In this document: positions 12,203-23,300 of the stretch, one piece after another
Numbering within the stretch: position 1 is the stretch's first letter
How the letters are laid out: every line of letters starts with the position of its first letter
Source of the DNA: Pristionchus mayeri
Taxonomy: Eukaryota > Nematoda > Chromadorea > Rhabditida > Neodiplogasteridae
DNA length: 64,000 nt
Assembly (NCBI GenBank): GCA_036245805.1
Contig: BTRK01000001.1
Location: forward strand, 37,088,995 to 37,152,994
Direction: 5' to 3'
Notes under the pieces: generated by a model
Databases searched by the model: none
The model's input: the letters and a program-made list of their open reading frames with translations, nothing else
Told to the model about the DNA's origin: nothing
Made by a program: the position numbers and the translations under genes

Positions 12203-13444
12203 TTGGGGTGTCCGGAAAGTTCGTATAATGCTTCGGAAAAAAGTCAGTTCGCGATCAAATGCAGTGATTGCCCAATCTGTTTGTCAACAATGTATTGCAT
12301 CATTCTGACGTTGAGTAGTGAGAGGATTTAATCAGTCTCCTAGTTGCTAAATTGATTCTTGTGATGGACTCCCATCTCTACCTCCGAGCAGTTTTACTTC
12401 ATTACTACCGTCTTGGCCGATCCGTGAAGGAGGCCCACTCTGCCCTGGCCCAGTCGGAAGGAGCTGACGCCCCCTCCATACCCTTCTGCTATAAGTGGTT
12501 CTCCCGCTTCAAGAAAGGGGAGTTTGGTCTCGATGATCAACCCCGCTCTGGACGCCCTCCCTCCCTCGATCAGCCTCTCGTTCTCCGCACACTGAAGCCC
12601 AAGCCCATGGCCAGTGTGCGTGAGTTGAAGAAGGATACTGGTACTCCCAGATCAACGGAGTCCGATATCCTCCATCGATCTGGGAAGAAGCCGAAACTAC
12701 CACAAGTGATTCCCCATGACCTCTCCCCCGAACAGCTGAAAAATCGTGTTCAAGTCTGTCGGGAATTACTCCATCGTAGATCCAATTTTTGATGGGTCAA
12801 TTCCATCATCGCTACAGATGAGAAGTGGATCACGTACGATAACCCTGTGAGGAGACTGCAATGGGTGGATGCAGATGAGAAGCCCACGCCCGTCCCGAAG
12901 AAGGAAGAGCACGGAAAGAAGGAACTCCTCTGCTTTTTCTTCTCAGTGCTCGGTCCCATCTACTGGGAGATCCTCGCCCCTGGCACCAGCATCAACGCCG
13001 ACCTCTTCTCTGAACAACTGGAAGATGTCGCGATCAGAGTCCCTCCCAGACTCCTGAACCAGGGCAAAATTCTTCTTCTGATGGATAATGCTCGCCCACA
13101 TCGAGCGAAGATGACCCAGAAGAAAATGGACGAGCTGAAGATCGAGAGGATTCCCCATCCACCGTATTCCCCGGATCTCTCCCCATGCGACTACCACTGC
13201 TTCCGCTCTCTCTCTGACTTCTGCAAAGGAAAGAAGTTCAAGAACCGAGATGAAGTTGTGAGGGCTTTCGTGAACTGGGCGGTCTCGAAGAAACCCGCAT
13301 TCTGGAAGAGAGGAATCGAGACCCTGCCCAATCGCTGGAGGGAGGTAGTGAGAAAGAAGGGGGCATACATTGGTCACTGAGAATTGTAAAGCATTGAATA
13401 AAAAATAAAAACAAAAAATTATACGAACTTTCCGGACACCCCAA
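12203..13444 (+). mobile_element. mariner-family DNA transposon with intact ends
   Basis: Perfect 27-bp terminal inverted repeats (12203-12229 and 13418-13444, outer sequence TTGGGGTGTCCGGAAAGTTC) are flanked by TA on both sides (12201-12202 and 13445-13446), the target duplication of Tc1/mariner elements. The 1242-bp length is usual for mariner. The single internal ORF encodes a D,D34D transposase, listed separately. Perfect repeats and one inactivating stop indicate a recent insertion. Confidence 0.96.
12364..13380 (+). pseudogene. mariner transposase, interrupted by one in-frame TGA
   Basis: The frame starts at MDSHLYLRAVLLHYYRLG and ends at TGA 13378-13380, about 338 codons, the usual mariner length. 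The N-terminal helix-turn-helix region carries WFSRFKKGEFGLDDQPRSGRP, the classic mariner linker. The catalytic aspartates are in ATDEKW, LLMDNARPHRA and PYSPDLSPCDYHCF, with exactly 34 residues between the second and third, which defines mariner (D,D34D). A TGA at 12790-12792 (RRSNF-stop-WVNSI) falls about 10 codons before the first catalytic aspartate, so only a truncated protein could be made without readthrough. No other frameshift or stop is seen. Confidence 0.93.
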
Positions 13445-13446
13445 TA

Positions 13447-13940
13447 ATCAAATCAGCATATTGAAGAGGCTAGCATCTATTGAAAAACCAAAATATCGAT
13501 TTCCATAAGTTTGATTCATTGATGAGGGGGTGCTAGCGAGCCAACGTACAAATCTTAACGAGAAGGCAAGAATCTATCATACGAAACATTGGAAATATAC
13601 AAGAATCGAACAAAGAAAAATATCTAGGGAAGGTTTTTCAACCTTATTAATATAACAATAATGATTTTAATATTACACATGTTTATTCCAACTGGAAACA
13701 ATAGATAAATTGTTAAATTAAATGTGCTCTCTAGTCCAAACTCATATCAAATCCAGAAATAATCGAATCAAAACAATCTATGAGTAATAGTGAAAGCAAC
13801 TGATCGATTGCTATTCAATTCATCCTATCATACTACATAGACTATCAATCACGTGAAAAAAAATTGGCAATTATGAATAGAGTGGGGAAGAGTCAGTGTT
13901 CCATTACGACAATACAAAAGGGATGGGTCTTCATCACTCC
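13447..13940. other. AT-rich spacer between mariner and caspase-like gene
   Basis: No exon, repeat or RNA gene is recognised. It should contain the 3'UTR of the minus-strand gene ending at 13941. Confidence 0.4.
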
Positions 13941-15360
13941 TCAGACCTGGCAGAAGAAGTGGCCAGCATACCTTGAACTGGGAGTTCCAACTAGTGCCTC
14001 GACCACTTCCTCGATTGTCTCCTTCTCCTCACAGTTCTGAAAGCAGAAATATTTTACAAGATAATCTGCATTGGTATTTTACGTGTTTCTGTGATATGGC
14101 TTCTGATTTCGGTGACATAAGCTAACGCTATAAACGCACATATAGGCAACAGATATTAGGTTGCGATAGTCATCTCCAAATATTAAACCGATAGTTATAT
14201 GATACGATAAAAGACAAATTACCCGCAACACCTTCTGCACGATGGGGCACGGTTCTTCCGAAGCCTGGCACTCGAATCCTGCCTCGACGGAAAAGAGAAC
14301 GGAGACTCGTGAGGTGGAGGGAGACGAGGAGAACGCAGGCCCTAAAATTGAGAGGATTGAAGGGCATGAATTTCAGCATAAAATATCAATTTTTTGCTAC
14401 TCGTTCATGAGAATTCGAAACTATTAGCAAGCAAGTATCATCTATCCATTGTGAATTTAAAATATTTATAGAACAATATGTTGACCTTTTCTGCATCCAA
14501 TGACAGTCAGGAGGATGGGAGTGCCGAGGGAGTCCAGATCCTTCACCAGATCAACCAGATACATGTACTTCTCCTTGCACACCTGATTATAATGAAAATA
14601 CATAAAATCATTTTTGTCACTAAAATACTAATAAAGTACAAATGTAAAGAGTCGTATTAGATTGTATTTAAATACTCGACTAGGTAATACGATATTGGCT
14701 TAGCCAGTAAGTATCATTAGGGATTACACAAAAAATCAGTAAAATATTGCATAATTTACAAATAGATCGTACCGTGCAGATTGGTTTCTCGGACTGAAAG
14801 GCCATCCATTTCATTTCATCGTTCTGAAACATTCCAGCATGGGCTGATAGGAAGACCAAAAGCTGAGTGGTGGGGAAGGGTGAGATCAGCTCGCGAGCAG
14901 AGGAGAGGAACTGCAAAACATCAGCAATTAATAGGAGAACTAAAAACAAGAAAATCGTCGAGCAAATAAGGAGTAGTTCTCGGGGCGAAGAATCATCCGT
15001 AGCCTCTCGAGCTATAATGATTTGCTAATTATTCAACAAAGAATACCGAGTCGCGGCAATTGATTTCCTGCCTCGACCCATCGAACCTCCCGAAACTCTC
15101 ATCCTGAAGCGAGTGTAATGAAACATAGCAGAAATGCAATTTAATTATATTGATCTTAGTCACTAATGAATTTGACTTCTACTTTCGCTATTGGAAAATA
15201 GAGTACCTTTTCCGGAAATGCACTGGTGAAGAGGTGCAGAACTCGAAAGTGCGAAAGCTTCACTGGGTCCTTCTCTGCCTCTTTCCATTCAAAATATCGA
15301 ATACCTCGGGGTGGGCCTGCAACAACTCGATTGGAGATGTTTTCAAAGGCGTACACTATC
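13941..15360 (-). CDS. divergent caspase-like (peptidase C14) protein, 5' end not found
   Basis: Six minus-strand exons join in phase: 15360-15207, 15103-15047, 14910-14773, 14582-14486, 14341-14223 and 14036-13941 (TGA), giving about 219 C-terminal residues. The block LLVFLSAHAG matches the caspase strand ending in the catalytic His (LLSHG). About 50 residues on, DLDSLGTPILLTVIGCRKG matches the L-x-x-KPKxxxxQACRG strand with the catalytic Cys. After a short linker, VSVLFSVEAGFEC resembles the p10 ILIxYATxxGY strand, and EEVVEALV the p10 EIL-xxV helix. The usual QACRG is changed to IGCRKG and the RxxxGSW substrate-pocket motif is missing, so substrate choice or activity may be altered or lost. 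The first exon has no Met and starts in phase 2, so at least one 5' exon is missing from my model. The caspase call rests on order and spacing of motifs, not on overall identity. Confidence 0.55.
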
Positions 15361-15537
15361 CTAAAATAACACCCGAACTTAGCGCTTGTTCACATGCGCA
15401 TTTAGGTTAAATTAAATATACAACGTACGAAATTAAGCAAATATGTCATCGTGATCATTCAGCAATCAATATTGTAACCGGGCCAGGTGTTCGAACGTTA
15501 CCCCGGAATCTGGTTGGAAGAAACCAGGGGAGCTCTC

Positions 15538-15614
15538 GTCTGACTCTCTCCGATTCGCACGCTCTCTCGCTTTCTCTAACCTGCGAGAGAGTGTGTAAGA
15601 CGAGGAGAGTCAGC
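15538..15614. repeat. fold-back element, CTGACTCTCTC family
   Basis: GTCTGACTCTCTCCGATT at the left is matched by the inverted GAGGAGAGTCAG at the right, with CTCTCTCGC/GCGAGAGAG in the inner stem. It lies immediately before the serpin exon. Confidence 0.8.
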
Positions 15615-15633
15615 TCATAGATCGTACTTTCAG

Positions 15634-15702
15634 TTCGACCGTCCCTTCGTCTTCGCGGTGATCAAGGAGGACCAGATCCTGTTCATGGGTCAGCTCGTCT
15701 GA
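15634..15702 (+). pseudogene. orphan serpin C-terminal exon
   Basis: After a good acceptor (TACTTTCAG) the frame reads FDRPFVFAVIKEDQILFMGQ followed by LV and TGA, the serpin C-terminal signature (F-x-x-D-R-P-F-x-F-x-I, then I-L-F-M-G). The reactive-centre loop and the rest of the fold are not found upstream on this strand, where minus-strand caspase-like exons lie instead. It is therefore most likely a fragment of a serpin gene moved here, or the last exon of a gene with distant exons I could not see. Serpins inhibit serine and cysteine proteases. Confidence 0.7.
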
Positions 15703-16149
15703 TGGGAATCTACTAAGAACGACAAGCAAAGTGTCGCCTCTTTCGCCCATATTGCCATTTCATGGGTATAAATACAATAAGTACATTCGTTTTCGTATTT
15801 CGTTCACAACGCCATTTCCATTTCGATGATGATTCGAGAATATTGCTGTTGGAAATAAGTAGAAAGATGGAATATCTATGATGTGGGATGCAAATGCAAA
15901 GGAATGTTCTGGTGAATCGATTGACCACCGAGCCGTGCTATGTTAATGATTTATATCTGATCAAAGGGACACCGTGATAATAGAAATTGCATGGTCAAAT
16001 CAGAAAATACCTGAATTGGCGCCAAAGTTATTCCATCCATCATCTAATCACTCAATCGCCAGTCACGTTGGCGCCCTATTCGAAACACTCGATATATAAT
16101 GCGTTCTCTGATTCTCGTGCCTAATCTATGAATCGTCCTGACATGGAAC

Positions 16150-16421
16150 CGACCGGAACTCACATAATCCAAAATTCATGAAATATTCACAGAAAATTCA
16201 GCGCGAAATTCTGACCAGGAAATCGATTCCCAGAACTTCCCATATATTATTTTGAAATTTTAATTGTGTGGGGAACCTGGGATTTTCAGTGCAAAAATAC
16301 ATAAAAATGCTTATTTTTGACCCTGAAAAAATACTTTTGAAAGTAATTTCCTTGTCAGAATTTCGCGCTGAATTTTCTGTGAATATTTAATGAATTTTGG
16401 GATATTTGAGTTCCGGTCTGT
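16150..16421. repeat. 270-bp fold-back (MITE-like) element
   Basis: Left arm 16150-16222 (GACCGGAACTCA ... CAGAAAATTCAGCGCGAAAT) is an imperfect inverted copy of the right arm, about 16350-16421 (ATTTCGCGCTGAATTTTCTG ... TGAGTTCCGGTC). The centre is AT-rich. No protein is encoded, as in a MITE. It lies between the Srsx-like and caspase-like genes. Confidence 0.85.
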
Positions 16422-16699
16422 TCTACGTGATATACAAAGTTTAGTTCAATAGTCTGAGTCACAGTAAACTATACTTCGAAATTTGGGTAATCGCAGCTTA
16501 TTTTTATCACTATTTTACAGCTGTCTCTTAAGTGTATATGAAGAGACGACTTTCCGAAAAACGGAAAAAAAATTAAAGTTCATTTTGAGACCACATTAAT
16601 TGCATTTAAGGGAATTTCATCATCTTCTCACGCCCCTTTCACTTAGGGATTTCTTCACCATATATTTTATCGATTCGCATTTATACACGCAGCATAAAG

Positions 16700-19382
16700 T
16701 CAGTGCTCAAAAGTATGTGTACTCCTCGGCATGGATACTGTGGTCGACTTCTTATCGTCTTTGGAGACGAAGTATCCGAAGAGACCGCTCTTCTGAATAT
16801 TTATTATTCACCATTAGTATAATATTATTTGTTTAAGAAATAATGAATACAAGCATTAGTAGTATATTTAAACATTATTGAAGCAAATCTAACTTTTAAA
16901 ACAAATAAGAAAATGAAGTTAAGTTAATTTGAAATATTGTCTACCTTGAACGCTTCTCGGTAGTCCTTGCTCATTAGTAGATGCACGTAGTATGTCTGAG
17001 CAAAAGAAGCGACTGCTGGAATTACCTGAAAAGCCGATTTTTGAAATTCGGGTCATCCTCTATCTGTGTACAGAAAATGTCAATTTGTTGTTGCGGCACA
17101 ATTCAAGAGATATATTCGGTTCTCCACCTCAAGTATTATTGGACTATTGTGACTGAAATAAATTCCGTTGTTCGTTTTTTCGAACTCTACCGAAGGAAAT
17201 ATAACGTCGTCTCCATGCTGCTAATTATGTTTAGTGGCATCATACTCCATCTACTTTCAGCCACCATTTTCAATCGAGCAATCGGAACTACGAGTTTCAC
17301 TTCAAGCCTATTCTCACGACATGACGAATTAGAAAACGATTGAGAAGTAAGGAAAACTTACGGAGTAAGTTTGAAGTGCTTCGATCGTTTGACCTGGAAG
17401 ATTCGGAAAGAGAACAGCGAATCGATCATTGATCTTGCTCAGGAACCTGGAACAGAGTTTTGTTATTGAAGTTACGAAAACTTCTTTTAGTTATCCACGG
17501 AGCACATAAAGAGAAAATCTGATCGAAATAATGATAATTTGTGGTTTTTGAACTTAGCATTTCCTGTCAGTAAATATGAAGAGATTAAATCTGAATATCT
17601 GACCATGACGCTGAGAAGAAGAGTGAGAATAGGAATGCTGCTCGGATGACTCCTTTCGAAAGTCTCGCCCGCGCAGTGCTCTCATCTGCACCTCGCGCTA
17701 TAGGAGGAATCGTCTGACTCTCTCCAAATCCCATACTCTCTCGCCGATCAGAGTGACCGAGCGAGTGTATGATATGGAGAGAGCGAGACTATTGCTCCGC
17801 TATAGGATTCCATCGATTTTGATGTTTTAAAAAGTATGTAAAAACAACGCAAAAATAATTGTTCATAGAGAAATATGTTAAATTTCAACCTTGGCACTTC
17901 ATTCTGAAGGCAATCGTCGCATAAATGAGAAGAACGATCAAACTGAGGACGATATTGGAAATGTTCCACATTTGCATCGTCTGAATGCTTGATAATTTTA
18001 AAGTGATTTTGTAAATTAAATAACAATTCGTCGAATTTTATGTGTTTTGAAATTCTAAACCACTATAGGCAACCCAAGAAATCATCGTGCTAGGTCGGAT
18101 GAGAACTATGACATCATGCCGCCTTTCATATTTCAAAAGGCGGCATGATGTTATAGTTCTCATCCGACCTAGTCCAGAAATGATATCCGCCTTACCCGAT
18201 CGCTCGTTCCCAGGGGCGGATTGCATGCAAATATAATCGGGTCCTCTGTTTCTCGATGGAGGAATGCGTGGAGGGGATGTTCTATTCCGAAGGCGATCGC
18301 GGGCAGTTGAAGAAGAAGAAGGTAGGGAAAGTGCGGCAAGCGGAGGTACCTGGTGATGAAAATCATAATTATTATTCAGGCACTTGAGTGTCAAGTCCAA
18401 TAAATCCAATGGTTTTGCCATGTTCAAATTGCCAGTGTTCTGTGATTGTGAAAGGGACCCGACATTGTAGAAATATTTTTAAAAATTCTTGAGAATTGTT
18501 CACCTGAGCGGCGCGAACAGGGCGAATAGCATATCTGCACCGACAACAACATACATCATTGCTTGGTAATTGCCGAGGAAGAGGTAGCTGAAAGTGTAAT
18601 TTATTTGAAATCGTACTTTACGCTCTCTTCAGACACAATCTTTCCTAATCAGGCGGCGAAAATGCGAGACAAAACGATTTTGAGTCTACATATCACATAT
18701 TCGGGCACAAAAAGTATAGATAGAATGAGAATAAAATGACGAAAAAATGACGAATTTGGTAATTTCACTCACAAAGCGATGAAATTGAGGCACTCAGATC
18801 GGTGCCATTGCTTGTGGCTCATCTGGCAAATTGCGTTAACGAACTGTAAAATCGAATTGAGTAAAGATAAACAAGTAAGGATTGCATATTAAAAATACAT
18901 GATTTATTCAATGCAAATGAAGGAGAGAAATATAGCGATCTCTTAATTTTAAATTAATTTTTAAATTCCACGGTCTCACCTCGAATGCAATACACACGAC
19001 CTGCACGGAGCAATTCACTGCGAGTAAAAAACCTGAATAATTTAATTATTTCAAAATGTATACTTATTTCCCCACTGTGTTTTCCGCGAATCTCCGGTCT
19101 CTTATACACTGCATAGCAGAACAACGAGTTGCCTGAAAAGTAGAGTTCGAAATTCGGGCCGCCTTCTCCTTTGTTGTCTTACAAAACTTATTTTTTTCAA
19201 AATTTTATTATTTTGAGTCAGTGATTTATTTTAAACATTGTAAATTTCAAAACGGCCAGTTATAATTGGTAAATCACGACACTATTTACTCTATTTTTTT
19301 GCAAAATCAATTTCGCACCTGCGATTCCGGCAATTCCAATGGCGAGAATGGCCGACCCGATGATATAGCCGTCCATGTTCAT
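16700..19382 (-). CDS. Srsx-like nematode 7TM chemoreceptor, 11 exons, 304 aa
   Basis: Exons 19382-19319, 19132-19076, 19032-18980, 18843-18773, 18587-18504, 18349-18196, 17980-17890, 17685-17604, 17446-17362, 17025-16945 and 16792-16700 (TGA) all join in phase. Seven hydrophobic segments are visible. TM1 carries GIAGNSLFCYAVYK with the class-typical GN. After TM3, the VVGADMLFALFAPLRYLRLP stretch occupies the DRY-like position, in the form found in Srsx receptors (G-x-D-R/M-L-x-A-x-x-x-P-x-R-Y). The second outer loop has a Cys (FACNPPLGTSD) that could pair with one at RSECLNF. TM7 ends in HLLMSKDYREAFK, the usual tail start. It probably acts as a chemosensory receptor in the membrane of sensory neuron cilia; the ligand is unknown. 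The start at 19382 follows an acceptor-like CTGTTCCAG (to 19407), a candidate trans-splice site; a second Met is two codons later. Confidence 0.8.
17711..17799. repeat. fold-back element, CTGACTCTCTC family, in Srsx intron
   Basis: CGTCTGACTCTCTCC at the left pairs with GGAGAGAGCGAGACTATTG at the right; the inner stem is ATACTCTCTCGC/GCGAGTGTAT. It lies in the intron between exons 7 and 8 of the Srsx-like gene. Confidence 0.8.
18090..18172. repeat. near-perfect 83-bp hairpin (CTAGGTCGGATGAGAACTAT family)
   Basis: Two 38-base arms (CTAGGTCGGATGAGAACTAT and its complement, running into GCATGATG/GCGGC) face each other across a few bases. It lies in the intron between exons 6 and 7 of the Srsx-like gene. 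The same hairpin recurs at 41397-41483 and, inverted, at 52763-52849, in an unrelated intron. Confidence 0.9.
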
Positions 19383-20289
19383 GGACGCTTCGTTCCACAC
19401 ACTTTCCTGGAACAGCATAGAGCAATAGAGTATACAAAAGGAATTGCAGAGACTATTTCTCGAATTTTGAACTCGAAAAGGAGAGAAGCTGCTGACGAGA
19501 GAAATTGCAAGAGGAAATGCACGATTGGCGACACGTGGGAGACGCTCAAAGTTCGCTCGAATATGCCTTTGCTCGCTCGCGATTTCGCACGTTTCAGTCC
19601 CGAGTCGGCCGAATTAGTTCCCGATTCAAAGCAACTCAACGAAACGCATACTTGTTCAATCACACTTCTGCGGCACTTCGTGGAGAAATCCTCCAGAGAG
19701 CATCGAAACTTTAAAAAAATATTAAAATAATGCCAGTCTCATCCCTCAACGCTCCGTTCCTCCTAATAGATATGAGCACCCATCTGGCTGTCCGATTCAT
19801 CTCAAAAATTCACAGTCTGACATATCAAAGAGCACGAGTTGCTTGCACTCGAAAACTCCACAATTTGAAAACGTTTTAAAAGCATCTGTAAACGGTGGCT
19901 CTCAGCCGGTGTAAGAGAGGTGGCTGTTCAAGGTCCCTCCCATGAATTCACGAAAAAGCTGCAACTTTATTCGAGCATCAATTGAACAGAATGGTGCTAG
20001 AATGAACTTTATTAGCAAAAAAATGCTGTAATTCAAAGTAATTATTGTCGTCGAAAAATCATACGTCCTAACGAGTTATTCTTATTCATATTCTTTATTC
20101 ACCAACTTGTATGGGGCGGGAGTGACATGATGAGGAAGTTATGTGGTATTTTGGCTCGGGCGAGTTACTTCAACACAATGTGAAAGGGGATGATACACAA
20201 ATGTGGATGTAGTGAAAGCATGAATTATGCAACAACACGAAAAATTGAGATTATACTTTCATTTGCTTGTTTTTATCGATAATTTGAGC

Positions 20290-20378
20290 AATGGTCTGAC
20301 TCTCCCCATATCACACACTCTCTCGCCGGTTCGAGAAAGCGAGAGAGCATGAGATGTGGAGAGAGTCAGACGATTACT
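20290..20378. repeat. fold-back element, CTGACTCTCTC family
   Basis: AATGGTCTGACTCTCCCC at the left is inverted at the right as GGAGAGAGTCAGACGATT, with inner arms CACACTCTCTCGC/GCGAGAGAGCATGAG. It lies in the spacer between the Srsx-like and zinc-finger genes; the rest of the spacer 19410-20392 shows no gene. Confidence 0.85.
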
Positions 20379-20392
20379 CGATCATTTCCATC

Positions 20393-23300
20393 TTAATTCT
20401 CATCGTCGTCCGAGCACGTTTCCCTCCTCTCTTCATCTTCCTCATCTTCATTATTACTTCCCTTCTTGGCCGATCGTCGAGTACGACGCTGCAATGATAA
20501 ATCGTAGGTAGCGTTAGTTCTCATCTAAATGGCTTGGAATTTGAATTCCCGTCATCTCGTGCCTTGTCCTTATAGCCAGGAACTTGAAAGTTAGTTTGTA
20601 AGATTTTCCGACACTGAATCTTATAATCCAAATATAAAGTATCTACTTCCAGGGAAAACGGAGATACGCAATGGCGGGAATTCAAATCTGATGACGTATC
20701 CACGAAAATTAATAGGACATTAGAGTTTACGAGTCGTGACAGGACTGTCAATGTATGTTTTTTTTTTATAACTCCCAAATATGGAACAGTGGTCAAAGGA
20801 TCATTTATGGCAAGATAATTCAAAATCACAAATGCTAGATGCAGTAGCGAACCTCTGCGGGAAATCGGACTTCTTCCGTTTCGTCCTTCTCCTCGACTCG
20901 GTTCCGCTCAGAGGCTGCAATAAACTGGTTTAAATTTTGTAGATAGAACAGTCTACGTGGCCTAATGTGATTTATAAGCAAATCTGTAATCAGAATACTC
21001 CTTTCCAGAGACTTTGCATGTGCACTTTCAAAATTACAATTATCATTTGGAATACCAATTTGAGTTCACTCTGTGAGAAATGGACACAAAAATGGAGGTT
21101 CGTAATCTCGCTTGAGTGATTTCTCATGTGTAGTCTCAAATACCATTTTTGAGCGAAGCCTCGACCGCAAAGTTCGCACTTGAAAATTTTCCTACTGTCC
21201 AGATCACCTGGAAAATGATTTTTATTTATTTTTAAATACATATTTTTTTAATTTAAAAAAAAAATTGGATTTCTATGCAAGACACACTGACACTTTCGAT
21301 TAGTTGTGTGCGAGTTGAGTCTGGCTCCATGTGGGAAATATTTGCCGCAACTGCACTTGAACTTCTCTAATGTCGGATGGATGATGCCTACAAATTGGAG
21401 TTCGAGAAATGAATCCACGGTCTCTTCATTCTACACACCCTCTCGCCATTCCACCGGCCGAGAGAGTGTGTAGAATGAAGAGACGGTGACTCGTATTACG
21501 AACTCTACTACAAATCAAATTATTGATTTCGAATTGTATTTTTAAATATTATTTTAAAGACTCGCCATGGGACAATTCATGAAAAATGAGTCCTCGTCGC
21601 GATGAGAATCTAGTACCACATATATTGCATTGGAACGGCTTGCGCTGTTCCTCAGAGGCTGCAAACGTTATATTTTGAAATTTTATGTAATGCAAATTGT
21701 TAATAGTTACAATTATAACTTTAAAACTAACTCAAATGAGATTTCTTGTGAACATTCAAATTTCCTACAGAGCCGTATCTCTTATCGCATTTATCGCATT
21801 TATAAGGACGTCTCAAGTCGTCGTCTCCTGAGTTAATTTTTTAAAAAATTTGCGTTCAATGAAGAAAAAATGAAAAATGGAAAGACCCTTTTTCAAATAC
21901 AGAGAACATATAACTTTGGCTCACTCTCGTGTTGAAGCTTGTGGATATCCAATCCTTTCTCCGTAAGACAAAGTTCTCCACAAATTTTTCCATTTACGAG
22001 GACATTGCATTCATGTCTCCTTTTCCGAGAATCGTCATCAGCTGTAAAATTGTTAGAAAAAATAACATTTAAAATTTTAGCATTTCAGCATTTAGCATTT
22101 TTACATTTTTACATTTCAAATAACATTTTTGTTCTAGTTTTTGCGCAGAATGTAATTATACAATCTATATGATATTGTACATTCTATCTAAATATGTATA
22201 AAATTTTACGCTTAAATTAACTCGTTATCGATAGAGAACTGGGTATTTCTTCGGTTTCTGGCCACCCCCTCCCTCATTTTCCATCCCAGCCCATTATGAG
22301 TGTCGAGAACTCTCTCCCTCTCTCACGAATCCATTTTATATTTTGGAGGATATACATTTCGTTTTGAACTAACCTATATGGGCGTTATTGTGATAGTGCA
22401 TTCCGTTCCTACCACGAAAGATCTTGCCACAAACTTCACATTCGTAACCCGCAGACTTCCTTTTCTTTGCAGATTTATTCGTCTGATAAATGTCAGATGA
22501 AGATAAATGTCAGATGAAGATCTTCTCTCTTCCCTAAAAATGGCATCATCATCTTGGCTCTTCGGTGTACTTCTCCGCTTTCCAATCCAAGCCTAGCGGT
22601 CAAGCTGAACCCGAGTAGCTACTCTGGTGCAGTCGCACAAGTTGTAAACAGGTGTGTCCTATACTTGTATTTTCCCTGTTTTACAAGTTGTATTTTCATC
22701 CCCTGCGCTCAAACTATTTTACAACATGTATTTCTCGGTTGCTTGTTTACAACTTGTAAACTTATTACTTGTTTACAACTTGTAAACTCTATTTAGCGTA
22801 GGGAGAGGGGTGCTTGTTTACAACTTGTGCACATACTTGTTCTATAGTTGTTTTGCTCGTGCTTACAACTTATGCGACTGCACCAAATTTGTAAACACGT
22901 GCAAAACAACTATAGAACAAGTATGTCCACAAGTTGTAAACAAGCACCCCTCTCCCTACGCTAAATAGAGTTTACAAGTTGTAAACAAGTAATAAGTTTA
23001 CAAGTTGTAAACTTATTACTTGTTTGGGAAACTAACCTCGCAGTCAGGACATTTCAGGTCATTTTTCTGTTTCCTATTCTTCGCAGATTTCGATTGAGTC
23101 GATCCATTGGGCCTCGAAGATTTTCTCCTCTGAGGAGCAACCTGAACACCGTAGTTAATTGAGAAGGAAAATAAGGACAAATCGACTAATATTTTATGAA
23201 GGAACCAATCAAATTCGTACCTTGTTATCGGATCTCTGCCTTTTCACTGCAGCCTCACCACTCGATTTCTCCCTATCATTGAATTTTGCAGCTCCAGGGG

